64,000 bases of DNA from JAVBTR01 sp031556065 (GCA_031556065.1 JAVBTR010000035.1:1-64000), one strand, 5' to 3'. Positions 52,928 to 61,904 are shown, counted from the stretch's first letter. The notes: generated from the sequence alone by a model not told the origin. Program-made: numbers and translations.

Positions 52928-53346
52928 AGACTGTTGACATTTGTCCTTGAACGGACAATCTTGGGATCGCTTTTGTATTCCCTGTATCCTTCACGATTGG
53001 TGGTTGAATATTTCAGTACAGCGTTTTGAGGGCAGATATAGCAATCGTAGTATTCATCGTATGCGAAATCTGACTTTTGTAGTATCCTTCCTTGGGCATG
53101 GGGCGCTTATAAGGCATAACAGGCGTCCTTTTATCTTCTAGGATTTCCCGTGCAATGGCCAGTGTTTTAAAGCCTGCATCCCATACCCGTGCAAATATCT
53201 GTTCAAACAGGGAGCCTCCCGCAAACCGCCTTTCGTAATTCTTACTGAACGTTGAATAGTTCGGCAGCTTCTCACTCAACCCATAACCCAAATACCATCG
53301 ATATGCTGCGCTCACCTCTGATTGCTCCAGCGTTTGCCGCATCTCC
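52905..53346 (-). pseudogene. Decayed IS1182-family transposase fragment
   Basis: Reading on the minus strand from 53346: MRQTLEQSEVSAAYRWYLGYG and STFSKNYERRF match the N-terminal half of IS1182-type transposases. The text then jumps from LFEQIFARV to GFKTLAIAREIL, so the central catalytic region is deleted. After GYYK a lost A in an A-run shifts the frame to SDFAYDEYYDCYICP and NREGYREYKSDPK; another shift leads to DCPFKDKCQQSKN, where homology ends. The N terminus is also missing. No terminal inverted repeats were found. It is non-functional, and sits directly after the stop of the aldo/keto reductase gene. Confidence 0.8.
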
Positions 53347-54450
53347 TTATTCTGCGCTTGCTTCGATCTCTTTAATGTATTGAATGATCGGCAAATGCTG
53401 GGGGCAAGCAGATTCGCAGGCGCCGCATTCCAGGCACTTATCTGCGCATTTTTCATACTTGTTGTTAAAATCCCCCATGCTGTCGAACATCAGTGCTCTA
53501 TCATAGCCTCTAAAAATATGGGGAATTTTAATTTCCATAGGACAGGGCTGGCAATACTCGCAGCCAGTGCAGCCGGTTTTGATACGGCTGTTATAAGCCT
53601 TTTCCACTTCCCGTATCAATGCCTTTTCGCTTTCATCCATAGCTCCCATTTCAGCTGTCCTAAAGGATTCGATATTTTGCATCAGCTGTTCTTCATTGCT
53701 CATGCCGCTTAGGACCACAGCCACTTCCGGCATATCATACAAGAAGCGAAGAGCCCACTCCACAGGGCTGCGCTTAACGGGGTAGGCATCGTATAATGCC
53801 TGCACATTGGCAGGGGCCTTGGAAAGGGCTCCGCCACGCAAGGGCTCCATTACCACAATGGCCACGCCTTTTTCATAAGCAGCCTTAATGCCCTTTAATG
53901 TTGCCTGGTTGTTTGTATCCAGCAGGTTCATTTGCACCTGCGCCATGGCCCAGGGATAATCGTTTAAAATACTAATAAAGCAATCGTAATCGTCGTGGAA
54001 TGAAAAAGCGGGAAATTTAATCTTGCCCTTTTGGAGCATGTCATTTAAAAAGCGGGCGTAACCCAGTTCCTTCATGGTTTGAAAGCGGGCTTTTTCCAGG
54101 GCGTGAAGAAGGTAAAAATCCACATAATTGGTTTGCAGCTTGGCAAGCTGCTCATCTAAAAGGATTTCCATGTCCTCATAGCAGGTCACCTTCCAAACAG
54201 GCAGCTTCGTGGCCAGAACCACCTTTTCACGATATCCATCCTGCAAAGCCTTGCCAAGTACCGTTTCACTGATGCCATTATGATAAGGATAAGCCGTGTC
54301 CACGTAGTTAACACCGTTATCGATGGCTTTTCTTATCATGGCGATGGCAGCCCTTTCGTCGACCGTATCGCCGTTCATGGGCAAACGCATGCACCCAAGG
54401 CCCAAACGGGAAGTCACATAACCTGTTCCGGGAAAAGAAATTGTTTGCAT
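53347..54450 (-). CDS. Aldo/keto reductase with C-terminal 4Fe-4S ferredoxin domain, second copy
   Basis: A 367-residue paralogue of the protein at 49471-50595. Barrel motifs are GLGCMRLP, VDTAYPYHNGISE, ATKLP and YLLHALE; the ferredoxin tail has CTGCEYCQPCP and CLECGACESACP. AAGGAG lies 7 bases before ATG. It is transcribed toward the transposase relic and its terminator. The substrate is unknown. Confidence 0.9.
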   Translation of the reverse strand: MQTISFPGTGYVTSRLGLGCMRLPMNGDTVDERAAIAMIRKAIDNGVNYVDTAYPYHNGISETVLGKALQDGYREKVVLATKLPVWKVTCYEDMEILLDEQLAKLQTNYVDFYLLHALEKARFQTMKELGYARFLNDMLQKGKIKFPAFSFHDDYDCFISILNDYPWAMAQVQMNLLDTNNQATLKGIKAAYEKGVAIVVMEPLRGGALSKAPANVQALYDAYPVKRSPVEWALRFLYDMPEVAVVLSGMSNEEQLMQNIESFRTAEMGAMDESEKALIREVEKAYNSRIKTGCTGCEYCQPCPMEIKIPHIFRGYDRALMFDSMGDFNNKYEKCADKCLECGACESACPQHLPIIQYIKEIEASAE

Positions 54451-54460
54451 AGTACACTCC

Positions 54461-55255
54461 TTATAATTCGTCGATCATAGTGGCTAAACGTTCAAAAATA
54501 AGATGGGGCTGAACATCGCTTGTTTTAAGATCCTCCAGCGTTGCTTCTCCAGACAGAACCAAAATGGCTGTCATGCCAAAGTTCACCCCGGTTGCAATAT
54601 CAGTATACAAGCGATCGCCTACCATGGCAAGGGCATTGGTGCTAAAACCTGTGATATTCATGGCCTCTTCCACAATGCCGGCATAAGGCTTGCCCAGGAT
54701 CACATCAGGCCTGCGCCCTGCGCTGGCTTCAATAAAGGCAATAATCGCCCCAATGTCCGGCGCAAAGCCGGTTTCCGTGGGGCAGTTATAATCTGGATGG
54801 GTGGCAATGTACGGCAGCCCTGCCCGGACAAAATCGCATACGTCTGTCATCTTCTGGTAATCCAAGGTGGTATCGTAGGCGATCAGAACATAATCCGGGG
54901 ACTGGTTATCGATTTGAAGGCCCATTTCCGCAAGCTCGGCTTTGAGCACTTCGTTGCCCAGTAAAAATGCCTTTTGACCGGGAAAATGCTTTAAAGCATA
55001 ATGGGCCGCCGCATGGGCGGATGTGGTCACCCGCAAAAAAGGCGGTTTAACCCCCATTCGCTTTAGTTTTTCCACATAATATTTTGAGGATTTTGAGGAA
55101 TTATTGGTTAAGAACAAGGCGGTTCTGCCAGTCCGTTCCAGGGCATCTAAAAATTCCAGGGAACCTGGTATAAGCTTATCCCCCAAATAAAAGGTACCGT
55201 CCATGTCCAATAAAAAGCATTGAATGCCCTTGAGTTTTTCTTTCGCGTCAGTCAT
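54461..55255 (-). CDS. HAD-family sugar phosphatase (NagD/AraL type)
   Basis: A 264-residue HAD-IIA hydrolase. Nucleophile Asp17 and acid Asp19 lie in LLDMDGTFY, motif II is FLTNNSSKS and motif IV is MVGDRLYTDI. Members dephosphorylate small phosphometabolites; the substrate is not predictable. AGGAGA lies 9-10 bases before ATG. The first 8 bases overlap the DUF1653 gene. Confidence 0.9.
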   Translation of the reverse strand: MTDAKEKLKGIQCFLLDMDGTFYLGDKLIPGSLEFLDALERTGRTALFLTNNSSKSSKYYVEKLKRMGVKPPFLRVTTSAHAAAHYALKHFPGQKAFLLGNEVLKAELAEMGLQIDNQSPDYVLIAYDTTLDYQKMTDVCDFVRAGLPYIATHPDYNCPTETGFAPDIGAIIAFIEASAGRRPDVILGKPYAGIVEEAMNITGFSTNALAMVGDRLYTDIATGVNFGMTAILVLSGEATLEDLKTSDVQPHLIFERLATMIDEL

Positions 55256-55472
55256 ATTCCGTTTCTCCTATGTAGGTAAAGCGCTTAAAGGTTTGCCCAT
55301 CCCTTATGATCTCCTCATCCCACATGAATGCTGGGCGTACCCAGACGCCTTGTTCCCCGTACAGGGCCTGGTAGACCACCATTTCCTCCAGGGTTTCAGA
55401 ATGCTTGGCCATATGCAAAACGCGGTAGTGGTTGCCTCTAAAGTGCTGATAAATACCAGGTTTAACAGCCAT
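55248..55472 (-). CDS. DUF1653 protein
   Basis: A 74-residue DUF1653 protein (KPGIYQHFRGNHYRVLHMAKHSET, then VVYQALY and VRPAFMW), a small beta-rich family of unknown function. ATG at 55472 is one base after the ABC ATPase stop, with AAAGGTG about 10 bases upstream. Its 3' end overlaps the HAD gene by 8 bases. Confidence 0.85.
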   Translation of the reverse strand: MAVKPGIYQHFRGNHYRVLHMAKHSETLEEMVVYQALYGEQGVWVRPAFMWDEEIIRDGQTFKRFTYIGETEYD

Positions 55473-55473
55473 T

Positions 55474-56199
55474 TTACACCAGCACCTTTCGCAAAAAATC
55501 CTTAGTACGCTCCTGCTGTGGGTTTTCAAAAAGGGATTTAGGATCCCCTTCCTCGATTACCTTGCCCTCATCCATAAACAGAACCCGGTCCCCCACTTCC
55601 TTGGCAAAACCCATTTCATGGGTAACGACCACCATCGTCATTCCCTCTAATGCCAGCTGCTTCATAACATCCAGCACCTCGCCTACCATTTCCGGGTCCA
55701 GCGCACTGGTAGGTTCATCAAAGAGCATCACATCCGGGTTCATAGCCAACGCACGCACAATGGCGATACGCTGCTGCTGGCCACCGGAAAGCTGTTTGGG
55801 ATAAGCATAAGCCTTTTCTTTAAGGCCTACCCGTTCAAGCAATTCCATGGCCCGTTCCTGTGCCTGGGCCTTGTTCATCAGTCCTACCTGAACAGGGGCC
55901 AAGGTAATGTTATCGATCACTTTTAAGTGGGGAAACAGATTAAACTGCTGGAACACCATGCCCATCTTCTGGCGAATTTTATCAATATTGCATCTAGAAT
56001 CCAAAATATTCTGGCCCTCAAACAAAATTTCGCCCCTGGTCGGGTATTCAAGCAGGTTAAGGCACCTTAAAAAGGTAGATTTGCCGCTGCCCGAAGGCCC
56101 GATAACCACCACCTTTTCCCCTTGTGAGATGGTTTGATCAATGCCCTTTAAAACAGATAGCTTGCCAAACTGCTTTTCTAAATTTTTAATGGTTATCAC
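55474..56199 (-). CDS. Polar amino acid ABC transporter ATPase
   Basis: A 241-residue ATPase of the glutamine/polar amino acid class: Walker A GPSGSGKST, signature LSGGQQQR, Walker B VMLFDEPTSALDPE. The start is GTG at 56199, with AAAGGAGG 10 bases upstream; the longer frame would run into the permease end without a ribosome site. The order receptor-permease-ATPase is standard. Confidence 0.92.
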   Translation of the reverse strand: MITIKNLEKQFGKLSVLKGIDQTISQGEKVVVIGPSGSGKSTFLRCLNLLEYPTRGEILFEGQNILDSRCNIDKIRQKMGMVFQQFNLFPHLKVIDNITLAPVQVGLMNKAQAQERAMELLERVGLKEKAYAYPKQLSGGQQQRIAIVRALAMNPDVMLFDEPTSALDPEMVGEVLDVMKQLALEGMTMVVVTHEMGFAKEVGDRVLFMDEGKVIEEGDPKSLFENPQQERTKDFLRKVLV

Positions 56200-56989
56200 C
56201 TTCGCGCAACCTCCTTTCCAGCTTGCCAAGAAACTTTGAAAGCACGGACGTTGTAAGCAAGTAAAGAATACCCACGATAATATAAGGCGTAAACGCCGAA
56301 TAGGTCTGAGAACGGATATAGTCGCCTGCCTTGGTCAATTCCGTCACAGCGATATAAGCCAGAACAGAGGTTTCCTTAATCAGCACAATAAACTCGTTGC
56401 AGATAGAAGGCAGGGCAATTTTAAAGGCTTGGGGCAAGACGATCAGCCGCATGGTTTTACCTGTGCTAAGACCCAGGGAGCGGCCCGCTTCCACCTGGCC
56501 TTTATCTACCGATAGTATCCCGCCGCGGATGATTTCGCAGACATAAGCGGCGCTGTTAAGCCCGCAGGCAATAATGCCCACCAGCACCTTATCGATACGG
56601 ATTTGCCCGAACACCGCGTAGTTGATCAAAACCACCTGCAGCAATAGGGGCGTACCCCGAATAAGCCATACATACCAGGAGGATATTTTTTGAAGGGGGT
56701 ATACGCCAAGTACTTTAAAATTGGAAAGGCGCATCAGAGCCAAAACAATGCCCAGAACAGCCCCGATCAAAGCCGCGATTAAAGAGACCTCAATGGTGAC
56801 GCCCATACCTTTGAGATAATCCAGATACCTGTCCTTATCGATAAGGTTGACGTAAATCTCTTTATATAGATTTTCCCAGAAATTCAACGTGCCGGAATAA
56901 GCCCTTGGGCTGATATCAGCCCATAAGCGCTGAAACAGGTTCCCAGCCGCCGCCGTATCCATTGCCATTTGCGTTAGTAATAAGTACAA
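56186..56989 (-). CDS. Polar amino acid ABC transporter permease
   Basis: A permease of about 267 residues, with about five membrane helices and the EAA-type loop VEAGRSLGLSTGKTM. The start is uncertain: TTG at 56989 has GGAGGGG directly upstream and is preferred; ATGs at 56968 and 56962 lack a ribosome site. A 3' overlap of 14 bases joins it to the ATPase gene. A stable hairpin separates it from the receptor gene. Confidence 0.87.
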   Translation of the reverse strand: MYLLLTQMAMDTAAAGNLFQRLWADISPRAYSGTLNFWENLYKEIYVNLIDKDRYLDYLKGMGVTIEVSLIAALIGAVLGIVLALMRLSNFKVLGVYPLQKISSWYVWLIRGTPLLLQVVLINYAVFGQIRIDKVLVGIIACGLNSAAYVCEIIRGGILSVDKGQVEAGRSLGLSTGKTMRLIVLPQAFKIALPSICNEFIVLIKETSVLAYIAVTELTKAGDYIRSQTYSAFTPYIIVGILYLLTTSVLSKFLGKLERRLREGDNH

Positions 56990-57027
56990 GCTCCGCCCCT
57001 CCAATAAACTGCAAATAAACCGCAATG

Positions 57028-57053
57028 GGCGGGCAAGCTTTCGCCTACCCGCC
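57028..57053 (-). other. Intercistronic hairpin between receptor and permease genes
   Basis: An 11-bp stem with two G-U pairs and a GAAA tetraloop lies in the receptor-permease gap. There is no T-tract. Such stems often protect the abundant receptor mRNA and reduce permease expression; that role is inferred. Confidence 0.6.
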
Positions 57054-57074
57054 TTGATAACAATACATTAAATC

Positions 57075-57803
57075 TTATTCGCCAAAATACTTTTCAACCA
57101 ACGCATCCATGGTGCCATCGGCGTAAATCCGCTCAATGGTTTTATTGATGCTTTCGAGCAATTCAGGCTGGTTCTTGCCAACAGCAATGGCATAGGTTTC
57201 CCCTTCAAATTCGATGGTTTCCACCGCCACAAGGCTGGGATCGTTGAAGGATTTGAGAATGTTGAGGCCAACAGGCTTATCGATAATAACAGCGTCCAAT
57301 TTGCCGCCCCTTAATTCCATAACGGCATCAAGGGCTTTTTGATAACGCTCTATGTTCTTGCTAAGGGCGGTGGCCGTTTCATCACCAGTGGTACCCAGCT
57401 GCACGCCGATCAATTTGTCTTTTAAATCATCCATAGCAGCGATATTGGTCCCGGTTTTGATAATGCACACCTGGGTGGCTTCAAAGTAAGGATCTGAAAA
57501 ATCAACAGAAAGCAAGCGGTCTTCCCTAACGCTCATGCCAGCAATCCCCACATCGGCTTTGCCGGTTTGAATAGCCGCAATAATGGAATCGAAGGCCATG
57601 GCATCGATCTGCAAATTCATGCCCAGGTCCTTGGCGATTTCAGCTGCTAAATCGGCATCCAAGCCTACAACCGTGCTGCCATCCATATATTCAAAAGGTG
57701 CAAATTCCGGGTTGGTAGCCATGATCAATGTTCCTTCTGCATAAGCGGTCGCGCACAAAAGCATGCATAACCCCATTACCATTGCCAAACATTTCTTCAA
57801 CAT
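57075..57803 (-). CDS. Amino acid ABC transporter substrate-binding protein
   Basis: A 242-residue SBP family 3 receptor. The signal peptide (MLKKCLAMVMGLCMLLCATAYA) ends in AYA before EG; the Cys residues do not form a lipobox. TNPEFAPFEYMDG, FDSIIAAIQTGKADV and VREDRLLSVDFSDPY are family hallmarks. GAGGAGGGG lies about 7 bases before ATG. The amino acid bound cannot be named. Confidence 0.92.
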   Translation of the reverse strand: MLKKCLAMVMGLCMLLCATAYAEGTLIMATNPEFAPFEYMDGSTVVGLDADLAAEIAKDLGMNLQIDAMAFDSIIAAIQTGKADVGIAGMSVREDRLLSVDFSDPYFEATQVCIIKTGTNIAAMDDLKDKLIGVQLGTTGDETATALSKNIERYQKALDAVMELRGGKLDAVIIDKPVGLNILKSFNDPSLVAVETIEFEGETYAIAVGKNQPELLESINKTIERIYADGTMDALVEKYFGE

Positions 57804-57836
57804 TTTAAAACCCCTCCTCGTTTATTAACAGTGGTA

Positions 57837-57865
57837 AGTATAGCTCCTTTCATTTTGTTTGTCAA
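57837..57865 (-). promoter_or_regulatory. Promoter of the amino acid ABC operon
   Basis: Minus strand TTGACA (57860-57865), 17 bases, TATACT (57837-57842). Divergent from the lipid kinase gene. Confidence 0.8.
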
Positions 57866-57996
57866 TAGAAAAATTGAATTTTTATTCGCGAATTTTCTGT
57901 TTTGTTGAATTATTATACATTTGCCTTGTATATCTTTACAAGTGGCCAATTATTTAGTAAATTAGAGAGAATGTAAACGAAAGGTATGTGTGTGTG

Positions 57997-58863
57997 ATGA
58001 TCGACCTAATCATCAATCCTGCTGCTGGCAATGGCAGAAGCCTGGCCTGGGGCAAGGAAATTGAAGGTGTTTTGACAAAGCGACAAATTCCCTACCGGGC
58101 TCACCAAACAGAGCACCCTTTTCATGCCACCCAATTGGCAAAGGAAGCCGCCGCAAACGGTTCAGACAAGGTCCTTTCTATTGGCGGCGATGGTACGGCT
58201 TTTGAGGTGGCTTGTGGGCTTATAGGCAGCGATGTACCGCTGGGCATCATTCCCGCGGGAACAGGCAACGATTTTATTAAATCCCTGAATACCCCCAGAA
58301 AGCCCATGGAGGCGTTGGATTTTATTCTTAGCCATTCCCCCAGGGCCGTGGACATAGGCAACCTCAATGACCGCATCTTTTTAAACTGCTGCGGCGTTGG
58401 GTTCGATGTGATGGTATTGGATTACTCTTTGAAGGCGAAAAAGTATGTCCATGGGCTTTTACCCTATTTATATGGGGTGATTCGCACCATATTTACCTAT
58501 AAGCCTGTGGATATCGAATACACGGTGGACGGAGGCAAAACAATAACCGCGTCGGTGCTGATCTGCTCCATCGCCAACGGTAAATACATTGGCGGCGGAA
58601 TTCCCATTGCCCCGCCCGCTTCTGTGGACGACGGCCTGTTTGATCTGGTGACAGTTCAGGCAGTGCCACGGTGGAAGATTCCCTTTTATTTGCCGGGGCT
58701 GATGATGGGCAAGGTTCACAAATTTAAGGTGGCAAAGCTTTCTAGATGCAAGGCCGTAACCTTAAAATGCCCCCATATGCGCCTTAATGTGGACGGGGAA
58801 ATTCTTAACATGGATGAAGCCGCTTTTTCTGTGGTTCAGGGGCCTCTAAAAGTTTTTTGGTAA
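57997..58863 (+). CDS. Diacylglycerol/lipid kinase (YegS/BmrU/LCB5 type)
   Basis: A 288-residue DAGK-catalytic-domain protein: MIDLIINPAAGNG at the start, the nucleotide loop SIGGDGTAFE near residue 65, and GTGNDF. It probably recycles diacylglycerol from membrane turnover. ATG at 57997 fits the family start but lies 12 bases from AAAGG; GTG at 57994 is equally possible. Confidence 0.87.
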   Translation: MIDLIINPAAGNGRSLAWGKEIEGVLTKRQIPYRAHQTEHPFHATQLAKEAAANGSDKVLSIGGDGTAFEVACGLIGSDVPLGIIPAGTGNDFIKSLNTPRKPMEALDFILSHSPRAVDIGNLNDRIFLNCCGVGFDVMVLDYSLKAKKYVHGLLPYLYGVIRTIFTYKPVDIEYTVDGGKTITASVLICSIANGKYIGGGIPIAPPASVDDGLFDLVTVQAVPRWKIPFYLPGLMMGKVHKFKVAKLSRCKAVTLKCPHMRLNVDGEILNMDEAAFSVVQGPLKVFW

Positions 58864-58880
58864 ATTTATCAGATTCTAAT

Positions 58881-58909
58881 TTGATATTTTGCTCAAGGTT
58901 TCGTATAAT
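58881..58909 (+). promoter_or_regulatory. Promoter of the acidic hypothetical gene
   Basis: TTGATA (58881-58886), 17 bases, TATAAT (58904-58909). Confidence 0.8.
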
Positions 58910-58954
58910 AGAAATGGGCACATCGATGCTCTTAATATCAAAGGAGGTTCAAGC

Positions 58955-59365
58955 ATGGCAGATATGTTCGACAGTTTAAAGAAAACATGGTTAAAAGGCA
59001 TGGAAGCAGTCAGCAACACCGCTTCAAATATTGCCAGCAATACAAAACAAAAGGTTAGCGAAATCAACCTGGATAACCGTCGCCGGGAAATCCTCTCCGA
59101 CTTTGGCTTGATCGCCTATGAGTTATGGCAAAAAGGCATGGAACTGCCTAAGGAGTTAAACGACTTGATGGTGGAACTGGGCCAGGTAGACGAAGAATTG
59201 AACACCCTTCGGGCGCAAAAATTCAATAATACCGTTGTCCCGCAAGAGGAAGAGGTGCCGCAAGAAGACGAAAGCGAATGCCCTCATATAGAACAAGGGC
59301 AGGAAGAAACCCAAGAGGAAACCGAGGCTGAAGAAGTGCCCTCTACAGATGATACCAACGCTTAA
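58955..59365 (+). CDS. Acidic coiled-coil-like protein, function unknown
   Basis: A 136-residue protein not recognised. Residues 1-45 are amphipathic (MADMFDSLKKTWLKGMEAVS), residues 45-85 form a likely helical pair, and the last 45 residues are very rich in Glu, Gln and Pro and probably disordered. No signal peptide or membrane helix. AAGGAGG lies 7 bases before ATG at 58955, under a strong single-gene promoter and followed by a terminator, so it is probably well expressed. Confidence 0.75.
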   Translation: MADMFDSLKKTWLKGMEAVSNTASNIASNTKQKVSEINLDNRRREILSDFGLIAYELWQKGMELPKELNDLMVELGQVDEELNTLRAQKFNNTVVPQEEEVPQEDESECPHIEQGQEETQEETEAEEVPSTDDTNA

Positions 59366-59456
59366 GCTTCTTGTTTTCTTTTAAAAAGTGCCAGCCTGTA
59401 TAGGTTATAAAATCGGTTTGCTCATTCAATCTCTTTTTAAACTTCCATCTCGCAAG

Positions 59457-59508
59457 CACATAACCCCCCCTTTTTAGCATTGTTGGCTATCAAGGGGTTT
59501 TTTATGTG
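59457..59508 (+). terminator. Terminator between the acidic protein and MATE genes
   Basis: CCCCTT..TAGC (59467-59478) pairs with GCTA..AAGGGG (59486-59497) with a two-base mismatch, followed by six T. An outer CACATAA/TTATGTG pair extends the structure, so it may act weakly for the convergent MATE gene too. Confidence 0.75.
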
Positions 59509-60948
59509 TTATAGTTTAATTTCTGTCCACTTGCCCTTGTTAAAGCGGGCGTATACACAGGTTAAGCGGATCATCATATCGATCAAGCTGGAGGCCCAGG
59601 CGCCAATCAACCCAAATCCAAATACATAAATGCTAAGCGCCGTAAGGGATGGGCGGATAAAAAGCACACACAGCATCATCACAGCCGCTACATACTTGGT
59701 ATCTCCCGCGCCGCGCAAGCAGCCGCTGATAACCACAGAGCTTGTTTGGAATGGCTGAAAGCAGGCCAGGATCAGCATCAGCTGAGCGGAAAGATTGGCC
59801 ACATGGGGTTCGTTTTCGTTAACGAACAGCCATACCAAGGGATATCGCAGAGGGATAATGGATAAAGCCATAACAATAGAGATCGTCAGCGCGATACGCT
59901 GGCAAGCTTTACCGTAGACCATAGCCATATCGCGCCGCTTTTGCCCCAGCATTTGCCCCACAAGAGATGTACCCGCAATGCCGATACCATCTCCTACAGT
60001 AAAGGAAATATTCATAAATTGCATACCGATCTGATGGCTGGCAAAGGCCTCCGCCCCCAGAGAAAACACCATGCGGGCGTAAAGGAAAAAGCCGATCCGC
60101 AAAGCCACCTGCTCAATCATAGCGTTGCCGCCCACCTTGGTGATGGCTTTGAGCGCTTCCCGGTTGATCCGCCAATCGTCCTTCACGCTAACACGCAAAA
60201 AGGCGTTAGACCGTTTTCCCGCAATAATAGAATAGACCGCCAACACAAACCCTATAAAGATGCCCAGCACCGATGCCCAGGCTGCCCCGGCCACTTCCAT
60301 GCGGGGAAAGCCGAAATTACCGCCGATTAACAGGTAGTTGAAAATAACATTAACCACGTTGCTAATCACGTTTACATACATAGTAAGCTTTGTATTGCCA
60401 ATGCCCCTTTGGGCGGCGTTAATGCTCATGGTAACCGCGTTAACAGGTAATGATAGCATTAAGATTTTAAAATAAGTAATGGCGTCTTTTAGCACCTTTG
60501 CCTCATACGCATTGCTTTCGTTGCCGCCGGCCAAGCGCATTAAAGGATCCGCAAAGATATAGCCGATGACCGTTACCACCAATGACAGTAAAAAGATAAC
60601 CACCAGTGCGCTTCTAAAGGATTGTCTGGCACTTTCCGCCCGGCCTTCCCCTTTACGGCGGGCAACCACTGCTGTTACACCCACATTTAAGGCAAAGAAT
60701 ATGGCCAGCATCAGCATTCTGGGCTGCCCGGGCAGACCCACCGCCGCGATGGCCTCACTGCCAAGAACGCCCACCATCATGGTATCCATACTGCCTATTA
60801 AGCTCATGAACACCATTTCCAGTACCGAAGGGGTGGCGATCTTTGAAATGGTTTTGTATACTTCCCTGCTGGACGGGATCTCCCCTGAGATCAGATCGGG
60901 CTTGGCCATTTTTTCCACACTGTAAAACCGTTGTAAGGGATTAACCAA
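59509..60948 (-). CDS. MATE-family multidrug/metabolite exporter
   Basis: A 479-residue membrane protein with about 12 helices and the internal twofold repeat of MATE transporters (TPSVLEMVFMSLIGSMDTMMVG in the first half, GGNAMIEQVALRIG in the second). It probably exports cationic compounds using a Na+ or H+ gradient. TTG at 60948 is preferred (GAGG 8 bases upstream); GTG at 60957 and ATG at 60909 are alternatives. Confidence 0.88.
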   Translation of the reverse strand: MVNPLQRFYSVEKMAKPDLISGEIPSSREVYKTISKIATPSVLEMVFMSLIGSMDTMMVGVLGSEAIAAVGLPGQPRMLMLAIFFALNVGVTAVVARRKGEGRAESARQSFRSALVVIFLLSLVVTVIGYIFADPLMRLAGGNESNAYEAKVLKDAITYFKILMLSLPVNAVTMSINAAQRGIGNTKLTMYVNVISNVVNVIFNYLLIGGNFGFPRMEVAGAAWASVLGIFIGFVLAVYSIIAGKRSNAFLRVSVKDDWRINREALKAITKVGGNAMIEQVALRIGFFLYARMVFSLGAEAFASHQIGMQFMNISFTVGDGIGIAGTSLVGQMLGQKRRDMAMVYGKACQRIALTISIVMALSIIPLRYPLVWLFVNENEPHVANLSAQLMLILACFQPFQTSSVVISGCLRGAGDTKYVAAVMMLCVLFIRPSLTALSIYVFGFGLIGAWASSLIDMMIRLTCVYARFNKGKWTEIKL

Positions 60949-60981
60949 CCTTAGCACCTCTTTTTTAACTGCAATATTTCT

Positions 60982-61009
60982 ATTATAGCATCAGTTTGAA
61001 TTGTTGCAA
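60982..61009 (-). promoter_or_regulatory. MATE exporter promoter
   Basis: Minus strand TTGCAA (61004-61009), 16 bases, TATAAT (60982-60987). Confidence 0.6.
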
Positions 61010-61037
61010 GCGCACCTATGGCGTGTTTAAAAATTTA

Positions 61038-61046
61038 TGCTATAAT
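61038..61046 (+). promoter_or_regulatory. Extended -10 promoter of the amidohydrolase gene
   Basis: TGC-TATAAT (TATAAT at 61041-61046) with no clear -35, 37 bases before the start codon. Divergent from the MATE promoter. Confidence 0.55.
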
Positions 61047-61082
61047 GTATACAGTATTCTTTATTGAAGGGTGATTGTTGCC

Positions 61083-61904
61083 ATGCTGATCGATTTTCAC
61101 ACCCATGCGTTCCCGGAAGCCATTGCCGCCAAAGCCATTGCCAAACTTTCCCGCGAGGGCGGCAATCTAACCTACTATACAGACGGCACTTATGAAGGCT
61201 TATCAAAGGCCGCAAAAGATGCGGGCCTTTCCCATTACGTAGTACTTCCCATTGCTGTAAAGCCCAACCAAATGCGCACCGTCAACGACGCCGCTTTCGC
61301 CCGGCAGGACGAATATGCCATTGAATTTGCTTCCGTTCACCCTTTTGGGGAAGATGTACTGGATGAAGTTAAACGCATAAAAGAAATGGGTTTTCTAGGC
61401 GTTAAAATGCACCCGGAATATCAAGATTTTTTTGTGGACGATGAAAGGGTTTTTCCCGTATATGAAGCCTTGGGAAGCGCAGGGCTGATTACGGTATTTC
61501 ACGCTGGATACGATCTGGGCTTTTTCGGCGAAGCCAAGGCGGCACCTCAACGGATGCAAAAGGCATTGCCCCACTTTTTAGGCGCCCCCGTGATAGCGGC
61601 CCACATGGGCGGCCACGCGGATTGGATGAACGTACTAACCCACCTAGCGGGCCTTCCCGGCCTTTATTTCGACACGTCCTTTTCTCATACCCATCTGCCG
61701 CCTTTGGCGGCCATGGAAATCATCAAAAAACACGGCGCAGATCACATCCTTTTCGCCAGCGATTCGCCGTGGTCTGATATAAAGGCAGAAAAATCCTATA
61801 TCGATTCCCTGCCCCTTTCCCATAAAGAAAAGCAGCAAATTTTTTATGAAAACGGGGCCAAGCTGTTAAAGATTAACGATATGGCTGGGGATTTGCCCGT
61901 TTAA
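61083..61904 (+). CDS. Amidohydrolase-family metal-dependent hydrolase
   Basis: A 273-residue TIM-barrel amidohydrolase (amidohydrolase 2 type): metal ligands in DFHTHAF near the N terminus, His in VFHAGYD and AAHMGGH, and the catalytic Asp in FASDSPWSD. The substrate is unknown; relatives include decarboxylases as well as hydrolases. ATG at 61083 is supported by AAGGGTG about 9 bases upstream. The 3' end overlaps the convergent dehydrogenase gene by 39 bases. Confidence 0.87.
   Translation: MLIDFHTHAFPEAIAAKAIAKLSREGGNLTYYTDGTYEGLSKAAKDAGLSHYVVLPIAVKPNQMRTVNDAAFARQDEYAIEFASVHPFGEDVLDEVKRIKEMGFLGVKMHPEYQDFFVDDERVFPVYEALGSAGLITVFHAGYDLGFFGEAKAAPQRMQKALPHFLGAPVIAAHMGGHADWMNVLTHLAGLPGLYFDTSFSHTHLPPLAAMEIIKKHGADHILFASDSPWSDIKAEKSYIDSLPLSHKEKQQIFYENGAKLLKINDMAGDLPV

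Noticed and set aside
53013..53456. 147-codon minus-strand frame as a complete gene
   Set aside because: Its first part overlaps the aldo/keto reductase in another frame, and the rest is the frameshifted IS1182 fragment; annotated as a pseudogene instead.
57905..57935. Second minus-strand promoter (TTGTAA...TATAAT) upstream of the amino acid ABC operon
   Set aside because: Spacing is 18 bases with a poor -35, and a much better promoter lies closer to the gene at 57837-57865.
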